64,000 nucleotides of DNA from positions 186,001 to 250,000 of the forward strand of contig NZ_LMFQ01000001.1 of the NCBI RefSeq assembly GCF_001426905.1. The letters are read 5' to 3'. Below, piece by piece: positions 58,964 through 64,000 of the stretch (within the stretch, counting starts at the first letter, position 1; the number at the start of each line of letters is the position of its first letter). The notes under the pieces are model-generated. The model was not told the DNA's origin. It saw only the letters and a list, made by a program, of their open reading frames with translations, and did no database searches. The stretch is from Caulobacter sp. Root1455 (lineage in GTDB: Bacteria > Pseudomonadota > Alphaproteobacteria > Caulobacterales > Caulobacteraceae). Position numbers and translations under genes: made by a program.

Positions 58964-59493
58964 GTGACGATCAGGTCGTCGGACGCCAGGGCGTCGCCCT
59001 TCAGCGCGTTGACCAGGTCGGCCAGGGGCATGGCCGCATCGAACGGCAGGCGTTCGGCCAGGGCGAAGATCTGGAAGTGGTAGTGGTGCAGCCCATGCCC
59101 CAGGGGCGGGCGCGGGCCGAACCAGCCGACCGAACCGCTGTCGTTGCGGCCCTGAACCGCGCCGCCGATCAGGCCGAGGCTCGCCTCGTTCGGCAGACCT
59201 TCGGGCAGGCTGGTGGCCTCGCCGGGGATGTTCCAGATCAGCCAGTGCACGAACGGCCCTTCGCGGGGCGCGTCAGGGTCCTCAACGATGATCGCATAGG
59301 CGGCCGCGCCTTCGACCTGGGTCCAGATCAGGGGCGGCGACAGGTTGTCGTGGTAAGCGCTGTGGCGGTCGGCCAGTCGGCCGTTGATGTCGGTCGCGGG
59401 CGTGGTGAGGATCAGGCTCATCTCGCCGAACGGCTGGACCTTCTGCATCGTGATCGCCGCGCCGGAATGGTCGGGGGTCTGCGCGTGGGGCAT
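58942..59493 (-). CDS. YbhB/YbcL (PEBP-like) protein
   Basis: A 183-residue Raf-kinase-inhibitor-like/PEBP protein. Landmarks: HSAYHDNLSPPLIWTQVEG (ligand-site DNLSPPL), YAIIVEDPDAPREGPFVHWL (DPDAP and the conserved H-W), GYGP-like SVGWFGPRPPLGHGLHHYHF, and a C-terminal helix. There is no signal peptide, so it is cytoplasmic. AGGAGAGCC precedes the ATG. Bacterial members are of unknown function. Convergent overlap with DUF998 by 22 bp. Confidence 0.92.
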   Translation of the reverse strand: MPHAQTPDHSGAAITMQKVQPFGEMSLILTTPATDINGRLADRHSAYHDNLSPPLIWTQVEGAAAYAIIVEDPDAPREGPFVHWLIWNIPGEATSLPEGLPNEASLGLIGGAVQGRNDSGSVGWFGPRPPLGHGLHHYHFQIFALAERLPFDAAMPLADLVNALKGDALASDDLIVTYEAAGA

Positions 59494-59543
59494 GGGGGGC
59501 TCTCCTGCGGTTCAAGAGGAAACCCGTCGATGCGGACGGGGTT

Positions 59544-59741
59544 TCAATCGTCGCTGGAGGAACGGGCGGCCTTGCGTCGCTTCGACCGGCGCAGGACGAT
59601 CAGCACCGCCGCGATGACCAGGGCCATGGCGGGGATCAGCGCATAGGCCTCGATGCCGGGCGGCTGCACGAACCCACAGTCGGCAAGGCAATGAAGTTCA
59701 TGAGCCGGAATCGTTGTCTCAACGGGAGCCGAATCCGCCAT
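59544..59741 (-). CDS. Small single-TM hypothetical protein
   Basis: A 65-residue protein. AGGGGGAAGCAG precedes the ATG. The N-terminal half has HELHCLADCGF with two cysteines, then a TM helix (YALIPAMALVIAAVLIVL) and a basic tail (RRSKRRKAARSS). The topology with the basic end inside places the Cys pair in the periplasm. It starts ten bases after the end of the hydroxylase-like gene, probably in one operon. Unknown function. Confidence 0.6.
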   Translation of the reverse strand: MADSAPVETTIPAHELHCLADCGFVQPPGIEAYALIPAMALVIAAVLIVLRRSKRRKAARSSSDD

Positions 59742-59751
59742 CTGCTTCCCC

Positions 59752-60384
59752 CTAACGCCAGGCGTAGTTGAAGCTGATGCTGATCCGCTCCTGCTTGGCC
59801 GCGTTGGCCGGCACCTCGTGGCGCAGCCAGCTTTCCCACATCAGCACCGCGCCCGGCTGGGGCTGGACGTAGACGAAGGTCTGGCGGTCCTCCGGCGCGT
59901 CGACCTGACGGGTGGGGGCGGCCATCATCAACGGCAGGCGCGGATCCTCCAGCTTCAGGGCCGAGGCGCCGGGCGGGGTGACGACATAGACCGTGCCCGA
60001 CAGCACGCTGTGCGGATGGATGTGGCCGCTGTGGCCGCCGCCGGGCTTGAGGATGTTGATCCACAGGCTGTCCATCACCAGCCGTCCGCCGGCCAGCTCC
60101 AGCTTCAGATCCTTGGCGAAGGCGCTCGCGTGCTTGTCGAGCTTCTTCTTGAGGTCGGCGAACAGGCTGTCGCGCTGGGGCAGATCGTCGAGCGAGGCGT
60201 AGGAGGTGTAGCCGTTATAGCCGTTTTCCTTGGCCCAGGCCCGGCCGGCCCGGTCGTCGGCGGCGATGGCGCGGCAGGCGTCCTCCAGTTGAAGGTTGAA
60301 GGCGTCGAAGCCTTTGTCGCCGGCGAGGCTGCCCTCATAGAGGTGGGTGACGAAGAGCGGGCGCAGGGTCATGGCGGGCGTCAT
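59752..60384 (-). CDS. Prolyl-4-hydroxylase-like (TIGR02466-type) protein
   Basis: About 210 residues. The core ILKPGGGHSGHIHPHSVLSG and the end AVLMWESWLRHEVPAN and ERISISFNYAWR give a double-stranded beta-helix with HxH-type metal ligands, a distal His and an Arg for 2-oxoglutarate. This matches the putative 2OG-Fe(II) oxygenase group annotated as TIGR02466. The start at MTPAMTLRP (60384) or MTLRPLF (60372) is not settled. The substrate is unknown. Confidence 0.83.
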   Translation of the reverse strand: MTPAMTLRPLFVTHLYEGSLAGDKGFDAFNLQLEDACRAIAADDRAGRAWAKENGYNGYTSYASLDDLPQRDSLFADLKKKLDKHASAFAKDLKLELAGGRLVMDSLWINILKPGGGHSGHIHPHSVLSGTVYVVTPPGASALKLEDPRLPLMMAAPTRQVDAPEDRQTFVYVQPQPGAVLMWESWLRHEVPANAAKQERISISFNYAWR

Positions 60385-60433
60385 ACCGCCCCGCCGCGTT
60401 GACGACAAACCATGAATGGAACATCATGAGAAC

Positions 60434-60754
60434 ATGACCGATGGCGGCCTGACCCTCACGATCGACGCGGCGCTCGCCGAGCGCCTCCGCGCCCGCGCCG
60501 AGGCGGCGGGGCAGAGCGTAGAGGCGTATGCGCTCGGCATCCTCAGGCGCGCCGTCGAAGAACCAGGCTTCAGAGAGAATGAAGCCCAGTGGACCGGGAC
60601 GCCGGTTCCCGCCCTGGACGACAACGGCTTTGGCGAGGACGCCGACGCCTATGCCGACGAGCTAGATCGCATTTGCGAGGAAACGCTGCGCACCGGCGGG
60701 ATTCCATGGGAGCAATTTCGGGATAGGTTGCGCAACCTCGGCAAGCCCCGCTGA
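60434..60754 (+). CDS. Antitoxin, ribbon-helix-helix (ParD-like)
   Basis: A 106-residue protein. The N-terminal LTLTIDAALAERLRARAEAA, then GQSVEAYALGILRRAV, is a ribbon-helix-helix DNA-binding domain; the acidic C-terminus (FGEDADAYADELDRICEETL) would bind the toxin. The ATG at 60434 overlaps a small palindrome TCATG-AGAA-CATGA (60424-60437) that could be its autoregulatory site; ATG 60416 is an alternative. The toxin follows after three bases. Confidence 0.85.
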   Translation: MTDGGLTLTIDAALAERLRARAEAAGQSVEAYALGILRRAVEEPGFRENEAQWTGTPVPALDDNGFGEDADAYADELDRICEETLRTGGIPWEQFRDRLRNLGKPR

Positions 60755-60757
60755 GCA

Positions 60758-61039
60758 ATGATCCGGATTATCGTTTCCGAGCGGGCCTCCGCCGATACGG
60801 ACCGACTCGAGCATTGGCTTCTGGAACATGGAGCGGCCTACGCCGCCGATCTCGGTTCCCGGCTGGAAACCGCCATCGATAGCCTCCAGCACTACCCCGA
60901 ACGTTCCCCAACAAGTCGCGACGACCGGTATCGGGAACTCTTCGTTCAGTTCCATTCCAATCAGTATGTCGTTCAGTACCAAGTCCGGGGCGAGTTGGTC
61001 GTCATCCTACGCATCTTCCACGGCCTCGAAGATCGCTGA
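60758..61039 (+). CDS. ParE/RelE-superfamily toxin
   Basis: A 93-residue toxin: [80 protein letters not shown]. This order of strand, two helices, and three strands ending in IFHG is the ParE type, so gyrase is the most likely target, but RelE-type mRNA cleavage cannot be excluded. It is intact with no premature stop. It is three bases after the antitoxin and 19 bases before uvrC, so read-through into uvrC is likely. Confidence 0.88.
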   Translation: MIRIIVSERASADTDRLEHWLLEHGAAYAADLGSRLETAIDSLQHYPERSPTSRDDRYRELFVQFHSNQYVVQYQVRGELVVILRIFHGLEDR

Positions 61040-61058
61040 ACCTCCCAGACTCGCCTAT

Positions 61059-62969
61059 ATGTCGGGCGTGAACGATACGACCATCGACATTCCCCCCGCC
61101 AACGCCCTGAAGGGCGCCGCCTTGATCAAGGACGAGGTCTCGCGCCTGCCCGACGCGCCGGGCGTCTACCGGATGATCGGCGAGAACGACGAGGTCCTCT
61201 ACGTCGGCAAGGCCAAGAGCCTGAAGAAGCGGGTCGTGCAGTACGCCCAGGGCCGCTTCCACACCAACCGCATCGCCCACATGGTCGACGCCACGCGGTC
61301 GATGGAGTTCGTCACCACCCGCACCGAGGCCGACGCCCTGCTGCTCGAGATCAACCTGATCAAGCAGCTGAAGCCGCGTTTCAACGTGCTGCTGCGCGAC
61401 GACAAGAGCTTTCCCGAGATCGTCATCCGCCGCGATCATGACGCGCCGCAACTGCGCAAGCACCGCGGGGCCCACACGATCAAGGGCGACTATTTCGGGC
61501 CGTTCGCCAGCGCCGGAGCGGTGAACCGCACGCTCAACACCCTGCAGAAGGCCTTCCTGCTGCGCTCGTGCAGCGACAGCGTCTACGACACCCGCTCGCG
61601 GCCCTGCATGCTGCACCAGATCAAGCGCTGCGCCGCCCCCTGCACCGGCCTGATCGGCAAGGACGACTACCAGGCCCTGGTCGACCAGGCCGAGGCCTTC
61701 CTGCGGGGCAAGTCCCGCGCGGTCATGGCCCTGATCGCCCAGCAGATGGAAGCGGCGGCCGAGGACCTGGAGTTCGAGCGCGCCGCCCGCCTGCGCGACC
61801 GCATCCGCGCCCTGGCCTCGGTGGCCCAGGAGAGCCAGATCAATCCCGAGACCGTGGAGGAGGCCGACGTCGTCGCCCTGCACGTCGAGGGCGGCCAGGC
61901 CTGCGTGCAGGTGTTCTTCTTCCGGGCCGGCCAGAACTGGGGCAACCGCGCCTACTTCCCGCGGATCACGGGCAACGCCGAGGAGGAAGGCGAGGGCGCG
62001 ACCGAGGAGCAGCGGATCCTGACCGCGTTCCTGGGCCAGTTCTACGACGACAAGCCGATCCCGCGCCTGATCCTGACCAATCTGGAGCCGGCCGACCGCG
62101 AGCTGCTGGCCGAGGCCTTCTGCCTGAAGAGCGGCCGCAAGGTCGAGATCGCCACCCCCAAGCGCGGCGAAAAGGCGGACCTGGTCGGCCACGCCCTGAC
62201 CAACGCCCGCGAGGCGCTTGGCCGGAAGATGGCCGAGGGCTCGGCCCAGACCAAGCTGCTGGCCGGGGTCTGCGAGGCGTTCGGCCTGGAGGCCCCGCCC
62301 GAGCGGATCGAGGTCTATGACAACAGCCACATCCAGGGCACCAACGCCGTCGGCGGCATGATCGTGGCCGGGCCCGAGGGCTTCATGAAGGGCCAGTACC
62401 GCAAGTTCAACATCCGCTCGACCGAGCTGACGCCCGGCGACGACTACGGGATGATGAAGGAGGTGCTGCGCCGGCGCTTTTCCCGCCTGGTCAAGGAAGA
62501 GGAAGAGGGCGACAGCGACAACCGCCCCGACCTGGTGCTGGTCGACGGCGGCAAGGGCCAGCTGGACGCGGCCCTGGAGGTGATGGCCGACCTGGGCGTC
62601 GACGACATCGCCGTGGTGGGCGTGGCCAAGGGGCCGGACCGCGACGCCGGCCTGGAGCGGTTCTTCATGCCGGACAAGACGCCGTTCATGCTCGAGCCCA
62701 AGTCGCCGGTGCTCTACTACCTGCAGCGCCTGCGCGACGAGGCCCACCGCTTCGCGATCGGCGCCCACCGCACGCGGCGCTCGATGGACCTGAAGAAAAA
62801 CCCGCTCGACGAGATCGAGGGCGTCGGCCCGGGTCGCAAGAAGGCCCTGCTGCACGCGTTCGGCTCGGCCAAGGGCGTGTCACGGGCGGGCGTCGAGGAC
62901 CTGATGAAGGTGGACGGGGTCAGCCAGCCGCTGGCCGAGCGGATCCACGCGTTCTTCCGGAAGAGCTAG
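61059..62969 (+). CDS. uvrC: Excinuclease ABC subunit C
   Basis: A 636-residue UvrC. The GIY-YIG nuclease ([20 protein letters not shown]) is N-terminal, followed by the Cys-rich segment [15 protein letters not shown], the UVR motif ([16 protein letters not shown]), the RNase H-like second nuclease ([29 protein letters not shown]) and the C-terminal helix-hairpin-helix pair. It makes the dual incision in nucleotide excision repair. I started it at MSGVNDTT; the upstream frame is antitoxin/toxin sequence in another phase. Confidence 0.97.
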   Translation: MSGVNDTTIDIPPANALKGAALIKDEVSRLPDAPGVYRMIGENDEVLYVGKAKSLKKRVVQYAQGRFHTNRIAHMVDATRSMEFVTTRTEADALLLEINLIKQLKPRFNVLLRDDKSFPEIVIRRDHDAPQLRKHRGAHTIKGDYFGPFASAGAVNRTLNTLQKAFLLRSCSDSVYDTRSRPCMLHQIKRCAAPCTGLIGKDDYQALVDQAEAFLRGKSRAVMALIAQQMEAAAEDLEFERAARLRDRIRALASVAQESQINPETVEEADVVALHVEGGQACVQVFFFRAGQNWGNRAYFPRITGNAEEEGEGATEEQRILTAFLGQFYDDKPIPRLILTNLEPADRELLAEAFCLKSGRKVEIATPKRGEKADLVGHALTNAREALGRKMAEGSAQTKLLAGVCEAFGLEAPPERIEVYDNSHIQGTNAVGGMIVAGPEGFMKGQYRKFNIRSTELTPGDDYGMMKEVLRRRFSRLVKEEEEGDSDNRPDLVLVDGGKGQLDAALEVMADLGVDDIAVVGVAKGPDRDAGLERFFMPDKTPFMLEPKSPVLYYLQRLRDEAHRFAIGAHRTRRSMDLKKNPLDEIEGVGPGRKKALLHAFGSAKGVSRAGVEDLMKVDGVSQPLAERIHAFFRKS

Positions 62970-62975
62970 CTCAGA

Positions 62976-63109
62976 TCCTCCCCCTGTGGGGGAGGCGGCC
63001 GAAGGCCGGTGGGGGGAGTTTTTGGGATCGTCGATCCTGGATCCGGCTACCTTCCGACCACTCCCCCCTCCGATCGCTACGCGATCACCTCCCCCACGGG
63101 GGGAGGATC
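62976..63109. repeat. Intergenic inverted repeat, CCTCCCCC family
   Basis: Left CCTCCCCCTGTGGGGGAGG with GGCCGAAGGCC; right CGATCGCTACGCGATC with CCTCCCCCACGGGGGGAGG. It lies between convergent uvrC and the antiporter gene and reaches the antiporter stop codon. Confidence 0.82.
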
Positions 63110-64000
63110 TTACTCCCGCGCCGACAGCTCCAGCCAATCGAACTCCTCCTCCAGCGCCCGATAGGCGTCGTCCCCGATCTCGCCCTTCTTCCGCAGATCC
63201 GCGATCGCCTCGCGTGACACCGCCACCACCCGGCGGCGCAGGGCGTTCTCGGTCGAAGCCCGCGCGTCGGCCCCGGTCTTGGTCTGGTGCAGGGCCGCGC
63301 CGTACTCGCGGCGCAGGGCCTCCGCGGCCTCGGACTGGTCGCCGTCCAGCTCGGCCAGGGCGGCCTTCAGCGCCATGGCCCTGGCCAGTTTCAGCTCCTT
63401 GCGCACCGGATCGTCGTCGGGCAGGCGCAACAACAGCATCAGCGGCTTGAGGGTCAGCCCCTGGACCACCAGCGTGCCCAGCACCACCGCGAAGGCGGCC
63501 AGCAGGATGAAGTCGCGATAGGGGAAGCCCTCGGGCAGGGCCAGGGCGGCGGCCAGGGTGACCATGCCGCGCATGCCGCACCACGAGACCATCAGCCCGC
63601 CCCGCGTGGTCGGCGCGGCCATGCTGGACCGCGCCACGTGCAGGCCGAACCAGTGGTTCTTCAGCCTCACCCCGGTGTTGTAGGTCATCACCCAGGCGAT
63701 CCGCACGGCGATCACCGTGGCCAGGATCACCAGGGCGGCGCGCAGATAGTCCATCCGTTCGTGCGGCGACAGGGTCTCCAGGATCGGCCGGATCTGCAGG
63801 CCGATCAGGGTGAAGGCCAGGACGTTGAGCACCACCGTCACCGTCTCCCAGACCGCGAAGGACGGGACGCGCAGCCGCGCCGACAGCTGCGCGCCCGGCC
63901 GCCAGGCCACGGTCACGCCGTAGACGACGATGGTCACCACCCCCGACAGGCCCAGCCGCTCGGCCAGGATCCACACCCCGAAGGTTGAGACGAACTGGAC
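63110..64000 (-). CDS. Na+/H+ antiporter, CPA1 family (5' end outside window)
   Basis: At least 296 residues, open to the right edge, so the N-terminal part is missing. The visible part covers TM helices including FAVWETVTVVLNVLAFTLIG, the CPA1 signature region SWCGMRGMVTLAAALALPEG, and a last hydrophobic block (FILLAAFAVVLGTLVVQGLTL). It then has a ~110-residue cytoplasmic tail rich in charged helices, ending LELSARE. This matches monovalent cation/proton antiporters of the NhaP/CPA1 type, which exchange Na+ for H+. Confidence 0.9.
   Translation of the reverse strand, partial: VQFVSTFGVWILAERLGLSGVVTIVVYGVTVAWRPGAQLSARLRVPSFAVWETVTVVLNVLAFTLIGLQIRPILETLSPHERMDYLRAALVILATVIAVRIAWVMTYNTGVRLKNHWFGLHVARSSMAAPTTRGGLMVSWCGMRGMVTLAAALALPEGFPYRDFILLAAFAVVLGTLVVQGLTLKPLMLLLRLPDDDPVRKELKLARAMALKAALAELDGDQSEAAEALRREYGAALHQTKTGADARASTENALRRRVVAVSREAIADLRKKGEIGDDAYRALEEEFDWLELSARE

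Overview
The window is GC-rich DNA from an alphaproteobacterium, most likely a member of the Caulobacteraceae (Caulobacter or a close relative). This is inferred from the gene content and order: CdnL/CarD-type regulator, 7Fe ferredoxin FdxA, an S4-domain protein overlapping an SUV3-like helicase, CobT, a bactofilin, a dnaG-rpoD pair, HrcA/CIRCE-controlled groESL, and several families of GC-rich inverted intergenic repeats. I see no rRNA, tRNA, insertion sequence or CRISPR array. Most of the sequence is ordinary chromosomal backbone with tightly packed genes on both strands.

Layout. 0-8 kb: a Cys-rich secreted protein, then carD and fdxA, a PAS-GGDEF-EAL c-di-GMP enzyme, a small protein, and the S4/helicase pair. 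8-18 kb: an autotransporter, NTF2-like proteins, an exported amidohydrolase, Ogt alkyl-DNA transferase, rpmB, a CPBP-type membrane protein, and an amidase remnant. 18-24.5 kb: two paralogous small exported (UrcA-like) proteins, an esterase/phytase-like protein overlapping cobT, a DUF3089 lipase-like lipoprotein, and two related 42-residue membrane microproteins. 24.9-30 kb: a MASE4 histidine kinase, groEL-groES with a CIRCE operator, then a chagasin-like inhibitor overlapping a VOC protein. 30-39 kb: an AraC regulator, a cyclophilin, a large lipoprotein with one heme-c motif followed by a cytochrome-like protein that lacks the motif, a three-repeat exported protein, and uvrB.

39.8-42.5 kb is the clearest accessory segment. 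It holds an AT-rich, frameshifted multi-TM protein gene. Next is a 93-bp element that folds into a four-way junction with no unpaired bases between its arms. Three small XRE regulators follow, enclosed by two near-identical direct copies of a ~130-bp repeat, with candidate operators between them. 42.5-51 kb: GNAT, a Cys-motif protein, bactofilin, DUF3617 lipoprotein, GlpQ-like phosphodiesterase, DUF885-like protein, and EamA transporter. 49.4-53.8 kb: dnaG and rpoD. 53.8-64 kb: low-complexity exported protein, an anti-sigma-like membrane protein without a sigma partner, two mini flagellar-rod-like proteins, an M28 peptidase, DUF998, a PEBP-like protein, a prolyl-hydroxylase-like protein, a ParD/ParE-type toxin-antitoxin pair directly upstream of uvrC, and a partial CPA1 Na+/H+ antiporter.

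Functional themes: genome maintenance (ogt, uvrB, uvrC, dnaG), transcription control (carD, rpoD), proteostasis (groESL), and many small exported or membrane proteins of unknown role. Coordinates of short sites were counted by eye and may be off by one or two bases.
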